Source: Sarcomyxa edulis
Lineage: Eukaryota; Basidiomycota; Agaricomycetes; Agaricales; Mycenaceae
Length of the DNA: 64,000 nucleotides
NCBI GenBank assembly: GCA_009761415.1
Contig: QUOL01000001.1
Coordinates: 3,472,001-3,536,000 of the forward strand
Direction of reading: 5' to 3'
The position numbers were made by a program, and so were the translations under genes. Under the pieces are notes generated by a model that was given only the letters and a program-made list of their open reading frames with translations, searched no databases and was not told where the DNA came from. Positions 42,184 to 55,242 of the stretch are shown in pieces; position 1 is the stretch's first letter, and each line of letters begins with the position of its first letter.

Positions 42184-43061
42184 TCAGAGAGCGTTGCGCA
42201 TTCGTTCAGCAACACGTTCATCTGCACGCCGCCAATGTTTCCAGAACATGTCTGTGCGCGAGCTTTGGGTTGGGTGGAGTAGCACGAGGCGAGGATCTGT
42301 GATACTTGCCAGCCGACGGCGGATGTCGACTTCACAAGTTTCTGGTTCGGGGTGCTTTACATTGAGGAGGAGAACTTGAAGCAACGCGCAATTCGCGAGT
42401 GCATTGGACACCAATCTGACTCCTGCATCATCCCACTCCTCAGCTGCATATGTAACAATTGATAGGTGAGTCAGAGAAGGGAGGAGTCCAAATTGAAACG
42501 TTGGCCAAACATCAGGATAATCGTAAATTTCGAGATGTGTGAGCTCTGCGAACGCTGGGAGGGTGAAGTAGTCCGGGGGAAAATCCTTCAAGATCTGAAG
42601 GTTGGCATGCAGCTTTCGAAGGCGTAGATCAGAAAAGATGTTGAGCGGTATCTCAAGAATGTATGCGTCGTATAGCTCTCGAAGTCCTTTGCAGACAGAC
42701 AAGACTCGGGCTTTCTTTTCTACCGTCGGGAAGTAGTCAAATATGATTGATTTGACGGAGTTGGCGAAGAACTCAGCGGGCCTGGAGTCGATTGTAGTTG
42801 TCGAGAATTTTTCGAACATGGACGATGTGGTGAAATGGATCAATCGATACAGCAATGGTTCGATCCTAGATGACATACCTTGGATAAGTGAAAAAAAGAG
42901 GAGAGAAAAGTTCGCAATGCTTGCCAGATCTGGACTCGGTGGGCAATCAGTACCAGTTGAACCATAACGGCTCTGTCTTCCTCGGCTGCGATTTCGAAAA
43001 TGTAACATTCAAGTTCAGGAGGAAGAGTTCGTCCAGAGGGATCGAATGCTAGATTGGCCAT
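42184..43061 (-). CDS. F-box-like/LRR protein, copy A
   Basis: Two exons; the intron (42924-42866) starts with a GC donor (TCTG|GCAAGC). The N-terminus LPPELECYIFEIAAEED plus MVQLVLIAHRVQIW is the short F-box-like head common in Agaricomycete gene families, and leucine-rich stretches follow (LRLRKLHANLQILKDFPPDY, LPAFAELTHLEIYDYPD, LLPSLTHLSIVTYAAEEWDD). It ends RRADERVAERMRNAL. The start at 43061 is chosen to match the other copies; an in-frame ATG at 43151 would add 30 residues. F-box proteins usually recruit substrates to SCF ubiquitin ligases, but the role of this family is unproven. Confidence 0.7.
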
Positions 43062-43418
43062 AGGAGTCGAGGCAGAATCAGTCGTAGTGTTCGTCTTATC
43101 GCCAGGATAAAGCTCGGATAGCGCCACTATCAATTCATCACTGATTTCCATACGACTCCATCATTCTTCGTACTTGGAAAACAATCAGTAGAGTTCGATT
43201 AGCCAAATTGGGCATGTTGGTTGGGATCAGAAGATCAACAACTCCACTGACAGCTGTTGAATGGAGACATGATATTCAGATATTCGTGTCCTCGTCATCA
43301 CCTTGCAGTTTGCCGAGGTACTGTCACAAACGTACAAGATGACTCGGAGATAATCTATGAAACGGGACGCTGGATCGAGTGAGTTCGAGTAAATACGATG
43401 GAAGGTAAATCAATACCA

Positions 43419-44353
43419 TTAGAGTGTAGCAGTATCAGAAAGCCGTTGGGCCACACATTCCTCTGCACTCTTCCAAAACTCGTCTGCACCCTGCCAATCT
43501 TTCCAAAACGCGGACTCGAGAATGCGTGCTTGTGGATGAAGTAGGACAAGACGAGGATCTGTGATATCTACAAGTCGGACGCGAATCTGAGACTCGCAGT
43601 CTTCTGGGTAGGGATGTCGGATGTTAATGACAAGAATTCGGAGGAGACCGCACTCGGATAGCGCATTCGAGACTAGTCTAAGGCCTGCATCGTCCCACTC
43701 TTCAGCTGCCCAGGTGACCATGGAGAGATGGGTCAGGGATGGAAGGAGTCCAAAGCGGAAGGCCGGCCAGAAGTCAGGGTAGTCATGAACCTCGAGGTGT
43801 GTGAGCTCTGTGAATGCCGGAAGAGTGAAGTAGTCCGGTGGATAAGTTTTGAACATCCGGAGGTTTGCGTGAAGTCTTTGTAATCGTAGAGTAGAAAAGA
43901 CAGAGAGTGGTATCTCGTTGGCATAGATATCGTACATGTCGCGTACACCTGTACAGACAGAGAAGATCCGAATCTTCTCTGGTACGCTCGGGGCGGGTAT
44001 GCAATTGATGATGATTGATTTGACAAAACTGGCGAAGAACTCTGCGGGCTTTGAGTCGATAGAACTCAGGAACTTCTTGAACGCAGACCATCTGAGAAAA
44101 GTGATCTCTCGATACAGCAGAGGTTCAATCCTGTAGCACATAAGTGTTATGATAGATAAATACGCCAATCGATGGGGAGATATGAGATAAAGGCTTACCA
44201 GATCTGTACTCGTTTGGCGACTCGTACAAGCTGAACGATGGCATCCTTGTTCTCTTCTGCGGCAATCTCGAAGATGTAGCATTCGAGTTCAGACGGTAAA
44301 GTCAGCGGCGGTGAAGTCAGCGAAGAGGGTTGGAGTGCCAGTAAATTGGCCAT
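43419..44353 (-). CDS. F-box-like/LRR protein, copy B
   Basis: Paralogue of copy A with the same two-exon structure, but its intron begins with a normal GT donor (TCTG|GTAAGC). The head is TLPSELECYIFEIAAEENKD; the leucine-rich part includes LRLQRLHANLRMFKTYPPDY, LPAFTELTHLEVHDYPDFWP and WAAEEWDDAGLRLVSNALSE. The C-terminus is slightly longer, with an extra ADEFWKSAEEC segment. It is intact. It lies about 1 kb upstream of RPB1 in divergent orientation. Confidence 0.7.
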
Positions 44354-45381
44354 GATGATGGTGGGCTTGGGGAAACAGCACCGTGATGCCGGTGGCATAC
44401 AAACCTACCATCTATCAGATCTATTTTAGGGAGGCACCAATGGCTATGGTCTACTTCGTGGCTTGGAGAAAAAGAGGGAATCTATACCTAACCTAGTTAG
44501 ACCGGAAACGAACGTGAATGCTCTGATGAGTGGACACTTGAAAGGTCTTTCTGGGCGGAATGCAGGCTTCACTCTGGCTATTTTCGAGCGACCTCATGCC
44601 AGAATCACAGGAAATGAATGGTTATACGGACCGCAAAAAAGAAGAGAATAGTACACATTGATGTAATGGAATGACCTACAAATTCAGCACAAAAACAAAA
44701 ACTGGGCACAAAACATGGGTGACGGTACTCAAAATTCTCCTCATTTGTGCGATATGATTCCAAGGCCTACTCCTTTACCCGACAGAAAGGCTTCGAATGT
44801 AACATGAGTATCGCCGCTGCTTGACTGGTCGGAGTAGTGAGTGGGGTCCGATTTTTTTCGAAAAAATTTGGTCAATGAACGGAGAGTGTAGCGTCGCACG
44901 ACCTGTGTCCTTTGAATCGTCAAAATGAAGGGGGAAAGCTTTGGAGTGAGTCGGAGCCGAGTGAGCAACACAATGTGAGTCGAGTTGTTCGTCCAAGTTG
45001 AGAAGCAAAAAAGCGGTGTTGATGCACTGTTTGGACTGCCTTGCTGGTTGTCTTCAACCACGACAGTCGCACTCTCCTCATCGTTCGAAACAACGTTGAC
45101 GGCCTATATCCCATCTCACCAGCCACCATCCATTGTGTGGTAACTCTTTCATCAGCTTTCCCCCGTTTCTGTCGTGTCTGGTCTCGTCTTTTTCCTCGTC
45201 TTTCTCTCCGCGTTTTTCGCTTCAAAACCATTCAAAACCTCTCGGAATCCTATCCAACGACTGCTTTACACGTTAATAAACCATCTGGACGCTTTTTCAT
45301 CGGTTTTAGCCCTCTTTCCCCCCTTCCTGGTCTCGTCTTTGTCACCTATCTTTCCCTCCTGTTGTTTCTCTTACACTCATC
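44354..45381. promoter_or_regulatory. Upstream region between F-box copy B and RPB1
   Basis: About 1 kb with no gene that I can support. Pyrimidine-rich stretches just before the RPB1 start (about 45170-45375, many TTTC and CTTTCC runs) are typical of basidiomycete core promoters and 5' leaders. It is probably promoter and leader for RPB1. Confidence 0.4.
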
Positions 45382-48300
45382 ATGCTCGGTCATCAATTCG
45401 CCTACTCGGCGGCCCCCATCCGCAAAGTGAAGGAGGTTCAATTTGGGATCTTATCTCCTGAGGAAATAGTGCGTAACTATTTTTGGTAGAAATTTATCGA
45501 TTTATTCATCTTTTTCTGCAGAAAGCCTACTCTGTCGCCAAAATAGAACATCCAGAGGTCATGGATGAAGCAACGCACAAGCCTAAAACCGGCGGTCTGA
45601 TGGACCCTCGCATGGGCACTATCGACCGAAATTTCAAGTGTCAAACTTGCGGTGAAGGTATGTCTGAGTGTCCGGGTCACTTTGGCCACATCGAGTTGGC
45701 GAGGCCTGTCTTCCATCCAGGTGAGTGGCTTTTTTAATTGCTGTTCACGCTGTCGAGCTCACCTGCATATGCCCCAGGCTTCATTGTGAAAGTGAAGAAG
45801 ATCTTGGAGTCTATATGTGTAAATTGCGGAAAGCTAAAAGCCGACATCGTGAGTGGTCGTCTCCCCCCTTTTTTCCTCTACTCGTTTCGCACCCCACCAT
45901 CCCAATTTTCTGGGGGCTCTCTCCACATCCCATGGAGAACCCCAAACCCGCACCACGTTCGTTCCTTGACAATCGAGGCGTTCTTCCGACCCGCGGCGTG
46001 CAACGGTCCTCTCGCGCGTTTTCGGTCGCTTGATCGCCGCGTTGGGACTCGTTGCATTGCACACGCCCGGTGTTTTTCGGTTGGACACGAGGTTTGCGTG
46101 GTGAAATGGGGGGCTGAACGTAGGAGTGAAAAAACAACACACACATCCTCACATCGGAAGTGTGCCGTGAAAAGCCACCCGTGTGGAATGTGAAATGTCG
46201 TGCTTGGTCTGTGCACGATGTCTGTCGATGGCCCCCTATGTTGCGTTGCGTTACTATCTATTCTATGTTCAGAGTTCTTTTGTTGTTATTGCTCCTTTTC
46301 TTCAATGGGTAAACACACTCGCTGACGTTTTTATCCTCATGTCATTGATCTCGTCGTCCTGGTCGTCCTTACCTTTTTGAACGAACCCTTTTTGAAAATG
46401 TAAGTCGGACCCAAACTTCGCGGACAAGATCCGTCACATCCGTGACCCAAAAAATCGAATGGCCGTCGTTTGGGCCCACTGCAAGACAAAGATGGTTTGC
46501 GATCCTGATGACCCGAAGGAAGAGGGTGAAGGAGCGGCGGACAACGAAGAACCTAAGAAAGGGCACGGTGGTTGCGGACACGTGCAGCCGCAGATCAGGA
46601 AGGAAGGACTGAAGCTTTTCGTTCAGTACAAGAAGACCAAGGACGATGATGAGGTTGGTACCCGCATTATTTGGTCATTCGTCGAATTGGTCTTACGTGA
46701 CATTCTAGGAGGTCAAGTCGCTGCAGCCCGATAAGCGTCTGATCACAGCGCTAGAAGTCTACACGACGTTCAAGAAGATGTCAGACGCTGATCTTCATCT
46801 ACTTGGTCTTTCGGATGAGTATGCTCGTCCGGAATGGATGATATTGACTGTTCTGCCCGTGCCTCCTCCGCCTGTCCGTCCAAGTATTGCAGTTGATGGC
46901 GGTGCCATGCGAAGCGAGGATGATTTAACATATAAACTTGGCGACATTATCAAGGCGTCCGCTAATGTTCGTCGTTGCGAACAAGAGGGTGCTCCAGCTC
47001 ATGTCATCATTGAGTTCGAGCAACTTCTCCAGGTACGTTGTCGACATACCTACATGATTGTCTCATTCACTCATGAGTCATCCAGTTCCATGTTGCCACT
47101 TATATGGATAACGATATTGCTGGTATCCCTCAAGCTCTTCAGAAGTCTGGTCGACCTGTCAAGGCCATTCGTGCGCGACTCAAGGGAAAGGAAGGTCGAC
47201 TCCGTGGAAATTTGATGGGTAAACGAGTTGATTTCTCTGCTCGAACTGTTATTACCGGTGACCCGAATTTGGAGTTGGACGAAGTCGGAGTACCGAAAAG
47301 TATTGCGATGAATCTGACCTTCCCCGAACGAGGTAATGACATCTACATCGGCGTTTTTGTTCGACTTTAACATTTTTATATTACAGTGACACCCTACAAC
47401 ATTGCTTACCTGCAGGAATTGGTCCGCAATGGTCCTACAGCTTACCCAGGAGCTCGATATGTCGTCCGGGACACAGGTGAACGTATCGATTTGCGATACA
47501 ACAAACGTGCGGATGCCTTCCTCCAGTATGGATGGATAGTGGAACGGCATCTGAAGGACGGAGAGTCAGTGTGATTTTTGATATCAAGCGGCTCCTCTAC
47601 TGACTATTTGTTGCAGTTTCGTGTTATTTAATCGACAGCCCTCTCTTCATAAAATGAGTATGATGAGTCATCGTGTGAAGCTTATGCCTTATTCTAGTAC
47701 GTGCTTCTCTTGGCTGTTCTGTCTCTTTGATTAACGCTATTTCTCTAGCTTTCCGTCTAAATCTCTCAGTGTAAGTCGATAAGTGCGAACGCCTTTAAGC
47801 GCCGCATTGACATTTAATTACAGAACCCCTCCATATAATGCCGATTTCGATGGTGATGAAATGAACATGCAGTAAGTCCTTTCGTAGAGTCCCAACGCAT
47901 TATTTTCCATCTCATCGTCCGTCCCCCAATTCAGTGTACCTCAAAGCGAAGAAACTCGCGCTGAGTTGAGCCAAATCGCCTGGGTACCTCGTCAAGTAAG
48001 TACAACCCATTTCCTATACTCTCATTCTTGAAATCTCATCATTGCCCTATTCAGATCATATCTCCACAAGCGAACAAGCCCGTTATGGGTATCGTGCAAG
48101 ACACGCTGTGCGGTATACGAAAGTTCACCCTCCGCGACACGTTCTTGGACTGGAACCAAGTCCAGAACATATTACTGTGGGTACCAGAGTGGGACGGTGC
48201 TGTCCCTATTCCCGCGATCGTGAAGCCGAAACCGCTATGGACCGGGAAGCAAATACTCAGTCTCACCATTCCTCGAGGTATCAACATTCAACGCTCTTCC

Positions 48301-51300
48301 GAACCAAAATCGTCCAATCCAGTCTTCGACGACGGGATGCTGATCGAGAACGGAGAGTTCATCTATGGTATCGTCGAGAAAAAGACGGTCGGTGCTTCGC
48401 AGGGCGGTCTCGTCCACGTCGTTTTCCGTGAAAAGGGACCCGAGGCAACTCGTCAGCTGTTCACCGGTTTGCAGATGGTCGTCAACTTCTGGTTGTTTCA
48501 TAACGGATTCAGTATCGGTATTGGCGATACCATTGCCGATGCTGGAACCATGTCATACATCACGAAGACGATTGCGGACAGGAAGGCGGACGTCACCCGA
48601 ATTATCGATGACGCTACCCACGATCGACTGAAAGCCGCTCCCGGTATGACCATTCGTGAATCGTTCGAGAGTTTGGTCGAACGGCAACTCAATTTGGCCC
48701 GTGATACGTCTGGTCAATTTGCGCAGAAGAATTTGAAGGAAGACAATAACGTCAAACAGATGGTGGTGGCTGGTTCAAAGGGTTCCTTTATTAACATCTC
48801 GCAGATGTCTGTGTGTGTAGGGCAGCAGAGTGTGGAAGGTCGTCGTATTCCCTTCGGTTTCCGTCACCGAACGCTCCCTCATTTTACCAAGGATGACTTC
48901 AGCCCCGAAGCTCGCGGTTTCGTAGAAAACTCGTACCTGCGTGGATTAACACCCCAGGAATTTTTCTTCCACGCCATGGCTGGTCGAGAAGGTTTGATCG
49001 ATACCGCTGTCAAGACTGCCGAGACCGGTTACATCCAACGTCGTCTGGTTAAGGCCCTCGAAGATGTAATGGTATGTTACGATGGAACTGTTCGAAATTC
49101 CCTCGGCGATCTGATTCAGTTCGTGTACGGCGAGGACGGTATGGATGGTGCCTTCATCGAGAAGCAGAACATCGACACGTTCGGCTTGAACGACAAGGAG
49201 TTCGAGCACAATTACCGTGTTGATGTGACGGATCCAGAGGGTGGTTTCGTTGGCGGAGTGCTACAGGTCGGACTCGATGACAGTTCTGTGGAGCTGCAAG
49301 AGAAGCTGGATGAAGAGTACAACCAACTCGTCGAAGATCGAAGACTCCTCCGCGAATTCGTTTTCCCTCGATCTGATACCAGCTCTCCTCATTATCTCCC
49401 AGTCAATCTTCAACGTATAGTCCAGAACGCTATGCAAATCTTCCATATCGATCGTCGAAAACCCAGTGATCTCGAGCCAGCGTATATCGTCGACGCCGTC
49501 AAGGAATTAGGACAACGTCTAATTGTTGTTCGAGGAGACGATCCTCTGAGTCGAGAAGCTCAGGAGAACTCGACGTTGACATTCCGTATGCACCTTCGCG
49601 CTACTTTTGCATCTCGCCGCGTACTGGAAAAATTCCATCTCAACCGAGAGGCGTTCGATTGGGTGCTGGGAGAAGTAGAGGCTAAATTCAATCAATCACT
49701 GGCAAACCCCGGTGAAATGTGCGGAACCCTTGCCGCTCAATCTATTGGTGAACCTGCTACGCAGATGACGCTGAACACTTTCCATTACGCTGGTGTATCA
49801 AGTAAAAACGTCACTCTCGGTGTCCCTCGTTTGAAAGAAATCATCAACGTCGCCACGAACATCAAGACTCCGTCACTCTCCGTTTACCTAGAGCCCGATA
49901 TCGCTAGCGACAAGTTCTTAGCGAAGAACGTGCAGCAGGAACTTGCCTACACGTCTCTACGGACTGTCACAGCGGCTGTAGAGATTTGGTACGATCCAGA
50001 CCCTACTTCAACCATCATCGAGGAAGATGCGGTCTTCGTAGAGTCCTTCTTTGCCATTCCCGATGAAGACGTCGAGGCCAAATTGCACCTCCAGTCTCCG
50101 TGGCTTCTTCGCTTGGAACTCGATCGAGCCAAGATGATTGATCGTAAGCTCACCATGGCTTACGTTGCAGGTCGGATCGCCGAGAGCTTCAAAACTGATC
50201 TGTTCGTCATCTGGAGTGAAGACAACTCCGAGAAACTGATCATTCGTTGCCGAGTATTGGGAGGTGCGGACAAGGATGAGGACGGGATGGGTGCCATTGA
50301 AGAAGACATCTTCCTCCGGCAGCTAGAGAACACCATGCTCAACTCCGTTAGTCTACGGGGTGTTAAGGACATCAACCGTGTGTTTCTTCTCGAGCATGAC
50401 AAGGTAGTCATCAATAACGAGGGTGCGATCGAGACTCGAAAGCAGAAGGAATGGGTATTAGAAACCGACGGTGTCAACTTAAAGACTGTCATGTGCATTG
50501 ATGGGGTCGACTTTAAACGGACGTATTCCAACAGTTGCGTGGAGATCTTCAATGTTCTGGGTATCGAGGCGGCTCGAGGTGCGATATTGAAGGAACTGCG
50601 TGGAGTCATCGAATTCGATGGATCTTATGTCAACTACCGACATCTTGCCCTCCTCTGCGATCTTATGACCCATCGCGGTACTCTTATGGCAATCACGCGA
50701 CACGGTATCAATCGTGCAGATACTGGAGCTCTAATGAGGTGTTCGTTCGAGGAGACGGTCGAAATCCTTATGGAAGCGGCGGCTGTAGGTGAAAAAGACG
50801 ACTGTCACGGTGTTGCTGAGAACGTCATGTTCGGTCAAATGGCTCCTATGGGCACGGGCTCCTTCGATGTTGCTCTCGATATCGATATGTTGAAGGACGC
50901 CATCGTTGATCACCGACTCCCTGTCCAAACCATGTTGGCGGCGCAAGCTGATGGAGGAATGACTCCAGGTCAAGTGGCGATGACACCTTACGATAGCAAT
51001 TCTCCAGTCTGGCAAGACGGGATCTTCAAAGGAGATCAAGCTTCGTTCTCGCCTCTCGCTGTCAATGGCGGAGAAGATGCAGCAACGTTCCCGTGGTTGG
51101 GCTTCGGTCAGAGTCCTATGGGTGCCGGTGGCATGTCCCCAGCAGGCCCTGGCTACAGTCCTAGCTCGCCAAATGCCTATTCTCCTACTTCACCCGGGTT
51201 CGTTCCCCAATCTCCCTTTGGCGGGGCTACATCTCCTTTCGGTATTTCGCCCTATGCCACGTCTCCATTCTACGACCGCAGCGGACGAGGGGCAACCTCC

Positions 51301-52094
51301 CCTACGTATTCGCCCACGTCTCCCGCTCTTAACCTCTCATCTCCAGGATACTCACCTACTAGTCCGCGTTACTCGCCGACATCACCATCCTTTTCACCGA
51401 CTTCCCCGCGTTACAGCCCGCAGTCGCCTTCATTTAGTCCGACATCTCCTCGATACTCTCCTACGAGTCCATCGTTTAGTCCGGCATCTCCACGATGTAA
51501 GATTTAGTTTCGTTCCTGATTTATGTCTATCTAACGGTTTCTTCTTAGATTCACCAAGCAAGTATCTCATAGATTCTCGGTTTTTAATCATACTAACCTT
51601 TTTTGCTCGCTTCTCCTCTCTCCTTTAGCTTGTTAGTGCACTTTCGTTACTCAAATCATTATGTCTGCTTACCGTGATCATCTAGCTCCGGCCCAGCTCT
51701 CGCCATCGTCGCCGAAGTACTCTCCAACATCGCCTGCGTCGCCTTCCTCACCAAAATACTGTATGTCCTACTACAATTTGTCCTCTATCATCTCCGCTTA
51801 TCGTTGTTATAGCTCCCACATCGCCGACATACTCCCCAGCTTGTGAGTTCCAATTGCATTATCTACCTGAATCTCAATCATTAACCTCTTCTAATCTATA
51901 GCACCTGCGTATTGTAAGTAGCTACGGAAAAGAACTCTCCAGCTGACAATTACTGACATCATTCCACAGCTCCGGCTTCTCCTGCCTATAGTCCAACGTC
52001 ACCTTCGTGGTCGCCGTCAAGTCCTGCTCCTCCAGAGAATGGGACAACGAATGCGCGCAGCCATTCATACAACGCGTCTCCGTCGTGGGATTAA
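45382..52094 (+). CDS. RPB1: RNA polymerase II largest subunit RPB1
   Basis: Catalytic subunit of RNA polymerase II in the nucleus. It begins [20 protein letters not shown]. The clamp zinc motifs [17 protein letters not shown] and CVNCGKL are intact. A 557-base intron precedes [15 protein letters not shown]. The lid/rudder region contains [17 protein letters not shown], and the active-site loop [12 protein letters not shown] (three metal-binding Asp) is rebuilt across two introns near 47825-47873. The bridge/trigger region includes [20 protein letters not shown] and [20 protein letters not shown]. One large exon (about 48056-51496) covers most of the body. The C-terminal domain has about 20 YSPTSPx-like heptads; its end is split over six introns, giving small exons (51549-51557, 51629-51631, 51686-51760, 51813-51842, 51902-51913, 51970-52094). 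The protein ends SYNASPSWD. Confidence 0.95.
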
Positions 52095-52539
52095 GGCTGT
52101 TGGTTCTCCTCTCCGCATCGTCTTACAGACTGTCGGTGTTTTGCTCCGTTCCTGTTTATTTTCAATTCCATGTCCTCACCGAGGCCTTATGGTCACATAT
52201 ATATCTAGCTTTTAACCACCATGATGTAGAATAACCACATTCCCCATATTTCCGCTAGATACACATATTGCAATGCTAGCTTGTTCCACCCAAGTCTCAC
52301 TGTCATCGACTCATGCCCCTGAGATGCTCAAGTACCTCTGTGCGCGTGCACAAATCTCGCGTGATTTGACGCGTTTTTCTCGAAATAACCGCCATGATCG
52401 TCAGGCCAGCTACAGTCATCACTCTTGATCTACAACATCGGACAACGAAGCAATGATCCATATGGATATCAATGATGTGGTGATAATACTCTTATCTTGA
52501 CGATAAGACGAACGCTGGTCTGTCTTGATTCTCATTGGG
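52095..52539. other. Intergenic region after RPB1
   Basis: Contains the RPB1 3' flank. No gene or repeat seen. Confidence 0.4.
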
Positions 52540-53417
52540 ATGTCCAAGCTAGCACTGGAGCCCTCTTCGTCAACTCTTCCTCCAGAACTTGAATGTTATA
52601 TCTTCGAAATCGCCGCCGAGGCAGACAGAACCACGATGGTTCAATTGGTGCTGGTAGCCCATCGAGTTCAGATTTGGCAAGCATCGAGGCGTTTTCTCTG
52701 CTCTTCTTTTGACTTATTCATAATATATTGTCTAGGATTGAACCTTTACTCTACCAATTGATCGCGTTCACCACATCGCCCATGTTCAAGAAGTTCTTGA
52801 CTACTATCGACTCCAGGCCTGCAGACTTTTTCGCCAACAGCGTCAAATCGATCGTCTTCAACTTTTCCCCAAAGGTGGAAGAGAAATCCCGAGTCTTGTC
52901 TGTGTGCAAGGGACTTCGAAACCTCTACGACACGCACATTCGTGAAATATCACTCACAGTCCTCTCTGATCTTCGTCTTCGAAACCTCCACGCCAACCTC
53001 CAGATATTCAAAGGTTTTCCATCGAACTACTTCGCTCTTCCTGCATTTGCAGAGCTCACGCATCTCGAAATCTATGATTATCCTGACTTCTGGCCATCCT
53101 TCAAATTTGAACTCCTCCCTTCTTTGACCCACTTATCGATCATCACATGGGCTGCTGAGGAATGGGACGATGTAGGGATCAGAGTATTGACGGATGCCCT
53201 CTCGGAGTGCACACTACTCCAAGTCCTTGTCCTGAACGTGAAGCATCCTCAGCCTGAAGTTTGCGAATCCGGCATCCGCAGTCGACTCGCAGGTATCAAG
53301 GATCCTCGTCTTGTGCTACTCCATCCCACAAAGGACATGCGTACGTTCGAGTTCATGAGAACTTGGCGGCGTGCAGAGAAACTTGTGGCTGAACAATGGC
53401 GAAGCGCACTCCAGTGA
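52540..53417 (+). CDS. F-box-like/LRR protein, copy C
   Basis: Paralogue of copies A and B but on the plus strand, to the right of RPB1. Head TLPPELECYIFEIAAEADRT, body LRLRNLHANLQIFKGFPSNY, LPAFAELTHLEIYDYPDFWP, LLPSLTHLSIITWAAEEWDD. Two exons; the intron begins with a GC donor (TTTG|GCAAGC) at the same site as in copy A, and ends GTCTAG. It ends ALQ at 53417. Shared GC donor and sequence make it closer to copy A than to copy B. Confidence 0.7.
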
Positions 53418-55242
53418 TGGTACTTGCCCACTTCAATTGCGAGGATCGACTGTCGAACTGACTTACTACCTCAAAGAAACAGGAATTATTGGTGGAATGG
53501 GTGGTTCAGAATGCCTCATCTGGTTGGCGTTGATGGAATGAGAGTAAGTTGTTTCAAGATTGTTTATGAAAAGTTCATACCAATCAATCGAGCACGGTTC
53601 AAGCAACGATATTGCTATGAAGGAATGAAGATCTCATCACTTTTTGCCCAAGCCTACACGAACCTTGAACGCGACCTTGAATACAGTCAAGCGAAATGTC
53701 GAGCGCTGGCCAAGTGCTGACGCTGGAACCCAGCCTCCACTGAAAGTCACGGTAGAGTCAGTCACGGTCACCATCAGGACCGTTCAAACATAATCTGGAC
53801 AAATACCCGTCACAGCATCTGCACAGCATCCTGAACTGTTGCAAGTGTTCATCTGGATTCTGCGTATCGCCGACGTATTGCTTTTGCCGGTGACAGTCGA
53901 CATTCATGTTGCTTAGTGTCCTACCTAACCAATCCAACCTCTTCTGACACTGAACCACTAGACTTGGTAGTCTAGTGGTGGATCTCTCTATCGGGCGGTC
54001 TCCATGGGGCTTCAAACAAGCGATTGACGACTATAGAGAGGCCAATCTCAATCTGGGAGAAGCGCTTTCCCGTGACTTCCGAACATTCCGAACAGCTAAT
54101 CAGAGCTAATCATCATTCAAAATATCACCCAGGGAACTACTATCTCGAATGCTACCTTTGAACATCTCAACCACTTTCAAGGCTGCCATCCGCGACTCGC
54201 TTGACATGGTCGAACGTCTGCATCCTCGATTGTGACGGCACGTTCTTCCCTGATATGCGTGATAGACACTGGTTGGACTTGCGTGTTCTTTACCGGACGT
54301 TCCGAAAGCATAATGTGTTTGCCCTAGCCTTAATGCGAGACGTCCGGTCTTGTGTGTGTGCTAAATGGAGAGCATGGAATTTCACACCTTCAGAATGTGC
54401 TCTATGAAACAGGTACTTTCCGATAATTCTCATATCATGGTCCTTAGCTTTGTACCGCAGGAGGCATCGCCGACGGACGATTCGAGGATAGTTTTCCGGC
54501 ATGATTAGCGATACATTGGGTACTACGACATCAACGGACTGTGAGCTGCAGCTTGGGATTGTACGTTTGCAGATGTAGACCAGTTACGGATCTCAAGGTG
54601 CTAGTGCAACACCGGGCGTCTATACACCTACGTAGGTCGTACTTTCTTTTAGGTGAACCTTCATACTCCCTTGTTGTATAGTCTGCCAGCATTTGTTCCA
54701 TCCTCACCATACCACGGCGACTGCGCAATCTCCATAAACGCTGTCCCTACTCCGCCCGACCCTTTCAAATGGACCAGAGAATAGTACTGCGCCGGGCGCG
54801 CCCTGTGTGCCTGTTCAGACTCTAATCTGGTGCGTGGCCCGAGTCCTGACTCTTTCTCTTCGTGTCACTGATACGGTCATCCATTGATTACAATTAACGC
54901 TTATTTGGACCCAGGTATCGATATCGCGTGCAACTCGCGTGGGCCTTCATTCTCTCGCTAGATTCTCCCACTAGCAACGAAGTCTATAAAAAGGTAACAT
55001 TCCTCTTTCAGTCTCAACTTTATCACTCCGTTGTTCCCGATTTTTTTCATGTCTTTTGCTCCTTTTTAGTCCTCGACGTCTCATTCCCGCCAGTGGCGCC
55101 ACACCCCGGACCTTGACGGGAGACGTTGGCGCTCCTAACTCACCGCCCTGTCTCAGCATGTATCTCCTTTCACAGAAAGGCGGTACTCGACATGTATATA
55201 AAGTGCATTGACAGTCACTTCAAAGTCGTGTCAAACACTAGC
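53418..55242. other. Intergenic region with duplicated oxidase promoter at its right end
   Basis: No gene that I can support despite several short frames. A hairpin with a 10-bp stem (ACCACTAGAC, loop TTGGTA) lies at 53954-53979. The stretch 54830-54965 matches the inverted upstream region of the left oxidase. A TATAAA is present 43 bases upstream of the oxidase start (55196-55201). Confidence 0.4.
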
